Shown here: positions 1 to 7,638 of the stretch, piece by piece
Position numbering within the stretch: the stretch's first letter is position 1
Layout: each line of letters opens with the position of its first letter
Assembly (NCBI GenBank): GCA_022614735.1
Contig: JAKEHZ010000352.1
Location: 1 to 31,374, forward strand
Direction: 5' to 3'
Origin: Acidobacteriota bacterium
GTDB taxonomy: Bacteria > Acidobacteriota > Blastocatellia > RBC074
DNA length: 31,374 nucleotides
Notes under the pieces: model-generated
What the model was told of the DNA's origin: nothing
What the model saw: the letters and a program-made list of their open reading frames with translations, nothing else
Databases searched by the model: none
Made by a program: the position numbers and the translations under genes

Positions 1-13
1 CGGTGATCACTAA

Positions 14-79
14 CCTGGGGTTTCGCTTCGCTGCGCTACGCTACACCCCAGGCTACATTCTGACGCCTGCTCCGCAGGC
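14..79. repeat. Two small intergenic hairpins at the left edge
   Basis: An 8-bp inverted repeat CCTGGGGT (14-21) / ACCCCAGG (45-52) encloses a GC-rich segment of GCTTCGCTGCGCTACGCT type. It is followed by GCCTGC (65-70) / GCAGGC (74-79) with a 3-nt loop. No open reading frame of note was found in 1-144, so this is non-coding sequence upstream of the leader at 145-234. It could be the 3' end structure of a gene left of the window or a dispersed repeat; the sequence does not decide this. Confidence 0.45.
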
Positions 80-144
80 TGAAAACGGAAGAACATTTTC
101 TCGAATGCATAGCATCTAGCACCTTTCTTCCAGCATCTTTTCCT

Positions 145-234
145 GGGGAGTCGTTCATGTCGCGAGCGACGCCCTGAAACAATGACAACTACTGGGAGCG
201 CTTGCGCTCCCAGTAGTTGCAGAGGAGAAACTGA
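145..234 (+). promoter_or_regulatory. Leader element, copy A (short ORF plus hairpin next to the RBS)
   Basis: This is the 5' leader of the FAD oxidoreductase gene. In order it has a Shine-Dalgarno-like GGGGAG (145-150), a six-codon frame (157-177), an 8-nt spacer AACAATGA, a perfect 16-bp hairpin with arms CAACTACTGGGAGCGC (186-201) and 204-219, then AGAGGAG (221-227) and the ATG of the gene at 235. The same order recurs at 22244-22338 and 23608-23692 in front of unrelated genes, and partly at 22435-22485. No T-run follows the hairpin, so a plain intrinsic terminator is unlikely; a translational control element or a mobile repeat are the alternatives. Confidence 0.6.
157..177 (+). CDS. Possible leader peptide MSRATP
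   Basis: The frame is ATG TCG CGA GCG ACG CCC TGA, six codons plus stop, preceded by GGGGAG with a 6-nt spacing. The ending ACG-CCC-TGA (Thr-Pro-stop) is shared by all four copies of the element in the window, while the interior varies in multiples of three bases. A C-terminal proline slows translation termination in known arrest peptides such as TnaC, so a stalling role is conceivable. That role is inference; the frame could also be a by-product of DNA-level repeat conservation. Confidence 0.35.
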   Translation: MSRATP

Positions 235-1395
235 ATGCCAGAGACCGCGGATGTTGTGATCATCGGGGGTGGCGTAGTCGGTTCCAGCGTTGCTTATTAT
301 CTTGCCAACCAGGGTTGCACGAATGTTCTGATCATCGAGCGCGAAGAGAGACAGGGCCTTGGCTCAACCAGTAAAAGCATGGGAGGTGTCCGCGCCCAGT
401 TCGCCACCGAGATCAACATCCAGATGTCGATTTACTCGATCGACTTCTTCTCGCGGTTTGAGGAGGCGACAGGTCACACAGCCGACTACCGGGCCCATGG
501 GTACCTCTTCGCCGCGACAAAAGAATCTCATCTCAAATACCTGAGGGAAAATCTGGAGAAGCAAAGAGCATTGGGGCTTAATGACGCCGAGATGATCTCA
601 TGTGAAGAGATCGTGAAAATGATTCCGCAAATGCGCTCAGATGATATTATCGGTGGATCTTTTTGCCCGACCGATGGCTTTGTTGATCCCAACGGCGTCA
701 TGACCGGCTTTGCCAAAAGAGCCAGGGAGTGTGGCGTCAGATTATGGTTGAACACAGAGGTGGCAGGCATAAATATTGAGAACGGCCAAATTGCCGGTGT
801 TAAGACAGACAGGGGAGATGTTTCGACACGCACTGTTGTCAACGCCGCCGGCCCCTGGGCGTCGATTGTCGCAAAAATGGCCGGCCAGGAGCTTCCTGTC
901 TCACCGTTGCGCCGCCAAATTGTCAAAACTCAGCGTTGCGATTTTCTGCCGGCGAAGTTTCCGATGTTGATAGACATGTCGAGTGGCTTTCATTTTCGCC
1001 GCGAAGGTGAAGCGATTCTTATGGCGTGGCCCGATGACGAGGAAACTTATGGATTCAAAACCGCCCTCACACATGAGTTCATCGAAAAGATCTTGATGCA
1101 CGCCGTCAACCGCGTTCCGCAATTTGCCGACCTGCCGGTGAACCCCCATCAATGTTGGGCGGGCATGTACGAAGTCACACCAGATCATCACGCGATCATA
1201 GGCCCTGCTCCGGAAGTCAGAGGTTTATATTGCGCCAACGGTTTCAGCGGTCATGGCGTAATGCATTCACCGGCAACAGGCCGAATTATCTCCGATCTGA
1301 TAATCCACGGCCGGTGCGAGGTTCTGGATGCCACTCCGCTAAGAGTTGAAAGGTTTGCTGAAGGCAAGTTATTGGAAGAGACGGCTGTCCTTTAA
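235..1395 (+). CDS. FAD-dependent amine/amino-acid oxidoreductase (DAO family)
   Basis: A 386-aa cytoplasmic flavoprotein of the DAO fold (sarcosine oxidase beta / glycine oxidase / D-amino-acid dehydrogenase group), expected to oxidise an amino acid or secondary amine to the imine. The N-terminus has the dinucleotide-binding motif VVIIGGGVVGSS (residues 7-18) and an acidic residue ending the second strand (IIERE). GSTSKSMGG follows near residue 45, and the C-terminus has the family motif NGFSGHGVMHSPATG with the FAD-contacting glycines. Length is normal and no signal peptide is present. The ATG at 235 has AGAGGAG seven bases upstream. The next gene starts 17 bp after the stop, so the two are probably co-transcribed: an oxidase making an imine beside an ornithine-cyclodeaminase-family imine reductase suggests proline, hydroxyproline or D-amino-acid turnover. 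The exact substrate cannot be read from sequence. Confidence 0.85.
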   Translation: MPETADVVIIGGGVVGSSVAYYLANQGCTNVLIIEREERQGLGSTSKSMGGVRAQFATEINIQMSIYSIDFFSRFEEATGHTADYRAHGYLFAATKESHLKYLRENLEKQRALGLNDAEMISCEEIVKMIPQMRSDDIIGGSFCPTDGFVDPNGVMTGFAKRARECGVRLWLNTEVAGINIENGQIAGVKTDRGDVSTRTVVNAAGPWASIVAKMAGQELPVSPLRRQIVKTQRCDFLPAKFPMLIDMSSGFHFRREGEAILMAWPDDEETYGFKTALTHEFIEKILMHAVNRVPQFADLPVNPHQCWAGMYEVTPDHHAIIGPAPEVRGLYCANGFSGHGVMHSPATGRIISDLIIHGRCEVLDATPLRVERFAEGKLLEETAVL

Positions 1396-1411
1396 AACAG
1401 ACTCGCTTACA

Positions 1412-2404
1412 ATGCGTATTCTTACTCGTTCTGATGTTCGGCGCGCGATTTCGATGCGTGAGGCGATCGAAGCTGTTAAGCAGGCGTTCATCGAGCTTTC
1501 AGCCCGTCGAGCAATTGTCCCTGTACGAATTGCAGTCCCGCAGGAGAGGCACGATGGTATCACACTCTTTATGCCTGGTTACCTGAGAGATTCCGATGCG
1601 CTCGCCGTCAAAGTGGTTTCCGTTCACAATCTCAATCCTGAACGCTATCTCCCGCTAATCCACGCGCTCGTCATCGTCATCGAGCCGGATACGGGGCAGC
1701 CCGTGGCCGCCATGGAGGGAGGCTATCTCACCGCACTTCGTACAGGCGCAGCCAGCGGGGTCGCGACCGATCTGCTTGCACGTGAAGATTCGGAAGTCGC
1801 TGCGATCATCGGCGCAGGCGTTCAGGCTCGAACGCAGATTCTTGCCGTCGCCGCTGTGCGACCGATCAAACGCTTTTGGATCTTTGCCAGACAGGTCGGT
1901 GAGATTCATTCGTTGATTGCAGAGATGCAGCCACAACTCGACTCATCAATCGAGCTGCTTGTCGCCGAATCACCCTCAGAAGCGGTTCGCGACGCCGATG
2001 TGATTTGCGCGGCGACGACATCAAACACACCGGTCTTCAATGGCGCGGATCTGCGACCCGGCACTCATGTCAATGCAATCGGCTCATTCCGGCCTGAAAT
2101 GCAGGAGGTTGACAGCACCACGCTCAAGCGCGCTTCGAAAATCGTGATCGACTCCCGCGAAGGCGCCCTGACCGAAGCCGGAGATTTGCTGGTGGCAATT
2201 GAACAGAGGGAAATTCAACTGTCAGACATTTATTGTGAGATTGGTGAGGTTGCAGCGGGGCTGAAACCGGGTCGCGAAAGCAATCTGGAGATCACCTACT
2301 TCAAATCGGTTGGTAACGCCGCACAGGATGCTGCCGTGGCACAGGCTATCTACTACCGAGCTCTCGAAGAAGGACTCGGCCTCGAGATTGATTTGTCCAT
2401 GTGA
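1412..2404 (+). CDS. Ornithine cyclodeaminase / mu-crystallin family protein
   Basis: A 330-aa NAD(P)-dependent enzyme of the OCD/mu-crystallin family, whose members include ornithine cyclodeaminase, alanine dehydrogenase, ketimine reductase and pyrroline-2-carboxylate reductase. Visible marks are the N-terminal MRILTRSDVRRAISMREAIE, the substrate segment KVVSVHNLNPER, the conserved EGGYLTALRTGAASGVATD stretch and the Rossmann motif AAIIGAGVQARTQ. NAIGSFRPEMQEVD and the late DSREGALTEAGDL are also typical. I chose ATG 1412 because this is where the family's N-terminal alignment begins; an upstream in-frame ATG at 1346 lies inside the FAD gene and would add 22 unrelated residues. Paired with the flavoprotein, it more likely reduces an imine than cyclises ornithine, but that is inference. 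Confidence 0.85.
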   Translation: MRILTRSDVRRAISMREAIEAVKQAFIELSARRAIVPVRIAVPQERHDGITLFMPGYLRDSDALAVKVVSVHNLNPERYLPLIHALVIVIEPDTGQPVAAMEGGYLTALRTGAASGVATDLLAREDSEVAAIIGAGVQARTQILAVAAVRPIKRFWIFARQVGEIHSLIAEMQPQLDSSIELLVAESPSEAVRDADVICAATTSNTPVFNGADLRPGTHVNAIGSFRPEMQEVDSTTLKRASKIVIDSREGALTEAGDLLVAIEQREIQLSDIYCEIGEVAAGLKPGRESNLEITYFKSVGNAAQDAAVAQAIYYRALEEGLGLEIDLSM

Positions 2405-2416
2405 ATTTTACGGGAG

Positions 2417-2500
2417 AAACAGTTTTCAGTTTTCAGTTTTCAGTTTTCAGAGAGATCACGCCCCAGCTGAAAACTGAAAACTGAAAACTGAAAACTGTTT
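2417..2500. repeat. Perfect 34-bp inverted repeat made of TTTTCAG units
   Basis: The left arm 2417-2450 holds four tandem TTTTCAG heptamers, the loop 2451-2466 is AGAGATCACGCCCCAG, and the right arm 2467-2500 is the exact reverse complement. It lies between two convergent genes, 12 bp after the stop of the ornithine cyclodeaminase gene and 3 bp from the stop of the exonuclease gene. It may act as a bidirectional 3'-end structure, but there is no clear T-run. A sister copy with a nearly identical loop is at 11285-11362. Confidence 0.9.
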
Positions 2501-2503
2501 AAG

Positions 2504-3274
2504 CTAAATTGCAAACTCAGCAAGAACAGGCGCGTGATCTGAGGGTTTCTCAAGCGCACGCTGAATCTTATCTATCCAGGCGCCAGTGCTCTTCTTGGCC
2601 AATGACTCGGTTGCCCACAAGTGATCAATCCGCAGGCCGTGATTACGCCGGAAGGCTCCCGCGCGGTAATCCCACCACGAGAAGAATCCCGCTTCCTCGT
2701 GATGTTGACGAAAGACATCAATCAGTCCCCACTGGCGAACTACCTGCAAAGCAGCGCGCTCAGCATCACTACACAGGATCTTTCCTGCCCATAAAGCCGG
2801 ATCGTGAACGTCGCGATCCTCCGGCGCGATATTGAAATCACCGCAGATAACCAATGGCTCTTTCACATCGCATTGCGTATCGAAAAACGTACGCAGCCTG
2901 CCGAGCCAGGCGAGTTTGAATTCATATTTGTCTGTGCCAACCGCCTGGCCGTTCGGAACATAGACATTGATGATCCTGACCGAATTGATAGTTGCTGCGA
3001 TCAATCTGCGCTGCGCGTCGGGTTGGTCATCGTGCAGACCGCGCCGCACATTGCTCATTGGCAGCCGTGAAAGAATCGCGACGCCGTTGTATGTTGGCTG
3101 TCCGAAGACTTCGATCTGATAACCGAGTTCCCGAAACGCAGTTGCAGGGAATTTTTCGTCAACACATTTCGTTTCCTGAATGCAAAGCACGTCGGGGTTA
3201 TTGCTTTCGATCCATTGCAGGGCTTGAGGCAAGCGAACAAGGATCGAATTGACGTTCCAGGTAGCAATTTTCAT
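2504..3274 (-). CDS. xth: Exodeoxyribonuclease III (AP endonuclease)
   Basis: A 256-aa member of the exonuclease III / EEP nuclease family, which cuts the backbone 5' of abasic sites and digests duplex DNA 3' to 5' in base excision repair. The family motifs are all present: MKIATWNVNSI with Asn7, CIQETK with the metal-binding Glu34, YNGVAILSR, NVYVPNG, GDFNIAP with the catalytic Asp and Asn, GLRIDHLWA, and the terminal SDHAPV with the Asp-His pair. Length matches E. coli ExoIII (268 aa) closely. It is a single gene, convergent with the ornithine cyclodeaminase gene and separated from it only by the TTTTCAG hairpin. Confidence 0.95.
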   Translation of the reverse strand: MKIATWNVNSILVRLPQALQWIESNNPDVLCIQETKCVDEKFPATAFRELGYQIEVFGQPTYNGVAILSRLPMSNVRRGLHDDQPDAQRRLIAATINSVRIINVYVPNGQAVGTDKYEFKLAWLGRLRTFFDTQCDVKEPLVICGDFNIAPEDRDVHDPALWAGKILCSDAERAALQVVRQWGLIDVFRQHHEEAGFFSWWDYRAGAFRRNHGLRIDHLWATESLAKKSTGAWIDKIQRALEKPSDHAPVLAEFAI

Positions 3275-3640
3275 AGATAGCTAGGACTTTCTCATATACC
3301 TTGTCTGAAGTTATCAGTTGGAGACTTAACGGAATGTAGTTGTCACCACACCGATTGCACTGAAATAAAGAGCGAACACGATTGTACCAGTAGAGGAAAG
3401 CCTCTTAAAGGTCTGATACAATAGCGTGGCAAATCCGCCGAAATCGATATACTCCGTCAGGAGGAAGGGCGACGGGTAATTTTGCCCAAAAACGGAAACA
3501 TCTGGTTAAAGAATTTTATCCTGTGACTGTCGTCATACACGGATTGCAATGACCCACATTTGAGGATATATAATTAGGTGTCCTGTTTGCCTCCATTGAA
3601 TTTCTCGAGTTCCGGAGCTTAGTCCGGTGAAGGAGACGTA
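3275..3640 (+). promoter_or_regulatory. Intergenic region with a candidate promoter for the VWA gene
   Basis: This 366-bp stretch separates divergent genes and has no convincing ORF. A candidate sigma70-type promoter reads TTGCAA (3544-3549), a 19-bp spacer and a perfect TATAAT (3569-3574), about 66 bp before the VWA start codon. The long spacer weakens the call. A Shine-Dalgarno GAAGGAG lies just upstream of the ATG at 3641. A GC-rich patch at 3425-3490 contains GGCAAATCCGCCGAAA, which faintly recalls the start of a GEMM riboswitch, but the second half does not fit. Confidence 0.4.
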
Positions 3641-4759
3641 ATGCTGCATCGAAGATCGCTAATCAACGCGTTCGTTTTTTTGTTGATTGTGGTGCTAAGC
3701 GTGCCTGCGATTAATAGCGTGGGCGCTCAAGATCCTGCGCAACCACCGCAACCTAAACCCGCGCCGACACCGAAAGATCAAAAAGATAAGAAAGGGCAAC
3801 AGCGCCAGGGCGCGCAAGCCGAAGAACAGACGCTCGATCCGGAAGGCACGATCAAACTTGCCACAGACCTGGTTAACCTGGACGTGATTGTTGTCGATCA
3901 AAATAATCAACCGGTCTATGATCTGAAGAAGGACGATTTCGTGGTTTTCGAAGACAAGGTCAAACAAACGATCGACAATGTCAGCCGTGAGGAAATCCCA
4001 CTCAGCTTCGGACTGGTAATTGATACTTCCGGCAGCATGCGCGCAAAACTGCAGACTGTGACCGATGCCGCACTCGATTTGATCAAACAGATGAAGCCGA
4101 ATGACGAGGCGTTCCTTTCGCAGTTCAAAGCCGAGCCTGAGCTGGTTCAGGATTTCACTACGGATAAGCGTGAACTCGAAGAATCCCTAGGCGAACTCTT
4201 TACAAGTGGGGGAACTGCATTGTTGGACGCAATCATTGCGACGGCTGATTACGCGCAGGAGAAAGCTAATACGAAGGATGGCCAACGCCGCCGAAGGGCC
4301 TTAATCGTCATCTCCGACGGTTTGGAGAAGAACAGTTCGGTCAAAGAGAGAGAAGTGTTGGAAGCGCTCAAGGAAGACGATGTTCAGATTTACCTGGTCG
4401 GTTTCATTGACGAGGATGAAGATGGAAGGAGCTTCTTCGGAAAATCTCCTGCCAAGAAAGCAAGAGAGCTGATGACACGCCTGGCTGATGATTCGGGCGG
4501 TCGCGCTTTCTTTCCAAAGGAAGTGAGCGAGATGAAAGGCATAGCAGCACAGATTGCAAAAGACTTGCGTACACAATTCATCGTCAGTTATTACCCGACC
4601 AACGAAAATCGTGACGGAACCTACCGTAGTGTCAGAGTGACGGTCAGCCCAAAAGGCACGCGTAAACTGGTTGCACGCACACGCCAGGGATATTTCGCGC
4701 GAGACAATAAGGGGCAATTGCCGACGCCAGCGGCAGGTAAGAAGCCGAAGGGCAACTGA
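3641..4759 (+). CDS. Secreted VWA-domain protein, Acidobacterial type
   Basis: A 372-aa exported protein. Residues 1-30 form a signal peptide (LINAFVFLLIVVLSVPAI core, likely cut after ...VGA). A Pro/Lys/Gln-rich linker (31-65) precedes a short beta region VNLDVIVVDQNNQPV..., typical of the 'VWFA-related Acidobacterial domain' family. A von Willebrand A domain follows with the complete MIDAS start DTSGS (residues 128-132), the threonine region TSGGTALLDAI and ALIVISDGLEKNS. The C-terminus is beta-rich (FIVSYYPTNENRDGTYRSVRV). Such proteins are expected at the cell surface or periplasm and bind ligands through a metal ion; the partner is unknown. Its stop codon lies inside the arm of the 52-bp inverted repeat at 4756-4875. 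Confidence 0.85.
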   Translation: MLHRRSLINAFVFLLIVVLSVPAINSVGAQDPAQPPQPKPAPTPKDQKDKKGQQRQGAQAEEQTLDPEGTIKLATDLVNLDVIVVDQNNQPVYDLKKDDFVVFEDKVKQTIDNVSREEIPLSFGLVIDTSGSMRAKLQTVTDAALDLIKQMKPNDEAFLSQFKAEPELVQDFTTDKRELEESLGELFTSGGTALLDAIIATADYAQEKANTKDGQRRRRALIVISDGLEKNSSVKEREVLEALKEDDVQIYLVGFIDEDEDGRSFFGKSPAKKARELMTRLADDSGGRAFFPKEVSEMKGIAAQIAKDLRTQFIVSYYPTNENRDGTYRSVRVTVSPKGTRKLVARTRQGYFARDNKGQLPTPAAGKKPKGN

Positions 4760-4875
4760 AAATCAAAAATCAAAAGGCAAAAGGCAAAAATCAAAAGGCA
4801 AAAATGGCTGGAGCTAGCTCTTCCCATTTTTGCCTTTTGATTTTTGCCTTTTGCCTTTTGATTTTTGATTTTCAG
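4756..4875. repeat. Perfect 52-bp inverted repeat (TTTTGCC/TTTTGAT units) holding both stop codons
   Basis: The arms 4756-4807 and 4824-4875 are exact reverse complements built from mixed TTTTGCC and TTTTGAT units. The 16-nt loop contains its own palindrome GAGCTAGCTC (4811-4820). The stop codons of the convergent VWA gene (4757-4759) and acyl-CoA dehydrogenase gene (4872-4874) are both inside the outer ends of the arms, so the repeat fills the whole intergenic space. It probably shapes the 3' ends of both transcripts. The TTTTGCC unit recurs at 12645-12682 and 12786-12818. Confidence 0.92.
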
Positions 4876-6020
4876 CCTGACACTAATTGCCGCGCAATGA
4901 CCAGCCGCTGTACCTCACTTGTCCCCTCGCCTATCGTGCAAAGCTTCGAATCGCGCCAGTATTTTTCGGGTGGGTAATCTTTTGTATATCCGTACCCGCC
5001 GTGAATCTGAATTGCCTCCTCGCTGACCTTGACCGCGATTTCAGAAGCGTAAAGCTTGGCCATCGCAGACTCTTTTGTAGTTTGTCCTTTTTGATCCTTC
5101 ATCCAGGCCGCGCGCATCGTGAGCAGTCGTGCGGCGTCAATCTGCGTTGCCATATCGGCGAGCTTGAACTGGATTGCTTCGAAATCATAGATCGGTTTGC
5201 CGAATTGCTTACGCTCCTGCGAATACTTGAGAGCTGATTCAAAGGCCCCTTGTGCGATTCCCAAAGCAAGTGCGGCAATTGAAATGCGTCCGCCGTCCAG
5301 AATCTGCATCGCGTTGACAAAGCCCCGACCGGGTTCTCCGAGTTGGTTCTCCCCCGGTACCCAGCAATCTTCAAAGATCATCGATGCCGTCTCCGAAGCG
5401 CGCACGCCGAGCTTATTCTCCTTCTTGCCCGCGATGAAGCCTTTTGTGCCGCGTTCGACGATGAAGGCGCTAATGCCGCGCGAACGCATCTCGCGGTTGG
5501 CGATCGCCGTCACCACACAGATATCTGCCGAAATGCCGTGAGTGATGAAATTTTTCGAACCGTTGATCACCCAACCCCCATCGCGCCGTACGGCCGTCGT
5601 CTTCATTCCCGAAGCATCGGAGCCGGAGCCTGGCTCTGTCAGGGCCCACGCGCCAAGCTTTTGACCCTTGGCCAGCGGCGTGACGTACCTGCTTCTTTGC
5701 TCCTCGTTGCCGTACTGAAAGATATGATTAGTGCAGAGTGAATTGTGTGCGGCCAGGGACAGACCGACTGAGCCATCAACGCGTGAAATCTCTTCGATCA
5801 CCGTCACATATTCGAGATAACCCATCCCTGCGCCGCCGTACTCTTCCGGAAAGATCACTCCCATCAAACCCAGTTCGGCCATCTTTGAAAACAATTCGCT
5901 CGGAAAATGCTGCGCTTCATCCCATTCCATCACGTGCGGTTTGATCTCTGCCTCAGCAAATTCTCTGACCATTCGTTTGACCTGCAACTGCTCCTCGGTC
6001 AACTCAAATTGTATCGACAT
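4872..6020 (-). CDS. Acyl-CoA dehydrogenase (short/branched-chain type)
   Basis: A 382-aa flavoprotein that introduces the alpha-beta double bond in acyl-CoA, passing electrons to ETF. The three-domain layout is complete: N-terminal helices (FELTEEQLQVKRMVREFAE), the beta-domain signature GAWALTEPGSGSDASGMKT, and the C-terminal helical domain with QIHGGYGYTKDYPPEKYWRD. The catalytic-base glutamate is in the segment LCTIGEGTSEVQ, the position used by short-chain and branched-chain dehydrogenases. I prefer ATG 6020 because AGGAGGG lies six bases upstream; the TTG at 6023 is too close to it. It stands alone, with no ETF or hydratase gene nearby, so lipid versus amino-acid catabolism cannot be decided. 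Confidence 0.92.
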   Translation of the reverse strand: MSIQFELTEEQLQVKRMVREFAEAEIKPHVMEWDEAQHFPSELFSKMAELGLMGVIFPEEYGGAGMGYLEYVTVIEEISRVDGSVGLSLAAHNSLCTNHIFQYGNEEQRSRYVTPLAKGQKLGAWALTEPGSGSDASGMKTTAVRRDGGWVINGSKNFITHGISADICVVTAIANREMRSRGISAFIVERGTKGFIAGKKENKLGVRASETASMIFEDCWVPGENQLGEPGRGFVNAMQILDGGRISIAALALGIAQGAFESALKYSQERKQFGKPIYDFEAIQFKLADMATQIDAARLLTMRAAWMKDQKGQTTKESAMAKLYASEIAVKVSEEAIQIHGGYGYTKDYPPEKYWRDSKLCTIGEGTSEVQRLVIARQLVSG

Positions 6021-6071
6021 CAAGAACCCTCCTCCCTTGCTAAATACCGTTTATAGCCCAAGAAGAATGAT

Positions 6072-6204
6072 ATTTCGTAACTACTCAGCCAGTGGTGCAG
6101 TACGGGGAGCGTCAGCGACCTGAGTCTTGATAAAACGGACTCTTGCCGAGACTCAGGTCGCTGACGCTCCCCGTACTGCACCACCAGCTGAGTAGTTACG
6201 AAAT
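6072..6204. repeat. 55-bp inverted repeat with two mismatches
   Basis: The arms 6072-6126 and 6150-6204 match over 55 bp with two mismatches around 6091-6092, with a 23-nt loop between. Unlike most hairpins in this window the arms are not made of a short tandem unit; they contain the non-repetitive GTACGGGGAGCGTCAGCGAC. It lies upstream of the acyl-CoA dehydrogenase gene and downstream of mgtE (both on the minus strand). It could be a MITE-like element or a 3'-end structure for the mgtE transcript. Confidence 0.88.
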
Positions 6205-6264
6205 ATAACGGGAAAGAGAGGACGAAACAATCTGATCCGATAATCAAAATACCCAGCATTGATT

Positions 6265-7638
6265 TCAGAGCAATGTGCCTCGCAAGATGATCGCGGCAAC
6301 ACTGAAGTAGATGACCAGTCCGGTGACGTCCACGAGCGTGGCGACAAAGGGCGCGGATGAGGCGGCCGGATCAAAACCAAGTCGCCTCAGAATCAGCGGC
6401 AACATTGAACCGGCCAGCGTTCCCCACAGCACAATCCCAAGGAGAGCCACTCCGACGGTCAATGCGACTAAAAGCCAGTGTGAGCCATAAAGGTCGGAAA
6501 ATATCGACCAGATCGTGATTCGTAAAAAACCGATGCCGCCGAGGATTGCTCCGAGCGCCAACCCTGTAAAGATTTCGCGGCGCATAATCCGCCACCAATC
6601 CCGCAGCGTAACTTCGCCAAGCGCGAGCGCGCGAATCACTAGCGTCGCGGCCTGCGAACCGGAATTACCGCCACTTGAGATAATCAGCGGGACAAAAAGG
6701 GCGAGGACCACTGCGCGCTCAATCTCTTTCTCGAAAAAGCCCATCGCCGTGGCAGTCAGCATTTCGCCGAGAAACAGAATTACAAGCCAGCCTGCGCGCT
6801 TCCGCACCATGCGAAAGAAAGCGATTTGCATGTAGGGCTCCTCAAGTGCTTCGGAACCCCCAAACATCTGAATATCCTCCGTTGCTATCTCCTCTGCGAC
6901 GTCGAGCATATCGTCATTGGTGACAATGCCTATCAGCACTCCTTCAGAATCAGTCACGGGCAGCGCGGCCAGGTCGGCCTTCCGGAAAACGTTCACTGCT
7001 GTCTCACGATCATCCGTTGCTTTGAGTGCAATGAAGTGGTTGTCCATTAGCTCAGTGACGTGCCGCTCCGGGTCGGAGAGTAGAAAGCGGCGCATCCGGA
7101 TGTCATCAATCAGTACGCCGCGTTCATCCACCACGTAAACCAGGTTGAGTGTTTCGCTGTCCGGCCCATGTACTCGGATGTAATCAAGCACTTGCCGAAT
7201 AGTCCAGTGCGGGCGCACGGCGATGTAGTCCGGCGTCATCAATCGCCCAACGCTGCCTTCGGGATAACCCAACAGTTTGGCAGCTACGGCTCGCTCTTTC
7301 TCATTGAGCAGAGACAGGAGTTGCCTGGTCGCTGTCGCCGGCAATTCTTCCAGCAGCATCGTACGGTCATCAGGTGACATTTCGTTGAGGATCGCGGCGA
7401 CGTCATCCTGCGCCAAAGATTTCAACAACTCTTCTTGTTTCTCAAGAGGCAGGTACTCGAATGTTGTGGCAGCAGTTTTGCGTGGCAGAATGCGAAAGAC
7501 CGGCGCCTGTTGCTCACTCGGCAGTTCGCTAATCAGGTTGGAAAGGTCTGATGACGGCAGGTTATCCACCGCTTCACGCAAGCCCGCAAAGTCACGCGAG
7601 CGTATAGCTTCTTCAAGTCTGATCCGAATTGACTGCAT
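6265..7638 (-). CDS. mgtE: Magnesium transporter MgtE
   Basis: A 457-aa inner-membrane Mg2+ channel/transporter. The N-terminal superhelical domain (about 1-130) has the family run ...DDVAAILNEMSPDDRTMLLEELP. Two CBS domains follow (about 135-260, with TPDYIAVRPHWTIRQVLDYI and LPVTDSEGVLIGIVTNDDMLD). The C-terminal membrane domain (about 280-457) carries GGNSGSQAATLVIRALALGE and ends in five hydrophobic helices. In characterised MgtE the cytosolic domains sense Mg2+ and close the pore. ATG 7638 has GGGAG upstream. No M-box riboswitch was recognised in the 250 bp upstream. Confidence 0.95.
   Translation of the reverse strand: MQSIRIRLEEAIRSRDFAGLREAVDNLPSSDLSNLISELPSEQQAPVFRILPRKTAATTFEYLPLEKQEELLKSLAQDDVAAILNEMSPDDRTMLLEELPATATRQLLSLLNEKERAVAAKLLGYPEGSVGRLMTPDYIAVRPHWTIRQVLDYIRVHGPDSETLNLVYVVDERGVLIDDIRMRRFLLSDPERHVTELMDNHFIALKATDDRETAVNVFRKADLAALPVTDSEGVLIGIVTNDDMLDVAEEIATEDIQMFGGSEALEEPYMQIAFFRMVRKRAGWLVILFLGEMLTATAMGFFEKEIERAVVLALFVPLIISSGGNSGSQAATLVIRALALGEVTLRDWWRIMRREIFTGLALGAILGGIGFLRITIWSIFSDLYGSHWLLVALTVGVALLGIVLWGTLAGSMLPLILRRLGFDPAASSAPFVATLVDVTGLVIYFSVAAIILRGTLL

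Noticed and set aside
1346..1411. Upstream in-frame start for the ornithine cyclodeaminase gene
   Set aside because: It lies inside the FAD oxidoreductase gene and adds residues unlike the family N-terminus; ATG 1412 fits the family.
2417..2500. CRISPR-like array suggested by regularly repeated heptamers
   Set aside because: Units are contiguous 7-mers in inverted arms without spacers, and no cas gene is present.
3420..3495. Possible GEMM (cyclic dinucleotide) riboswitch before the VWA gene
   Set aside because: Only GGCAAATCCGCCGAAA resembles the first half; the GACGCAAAGCC core and second stem are missing, and the best promoter (3544-3574) lies downstream of it.
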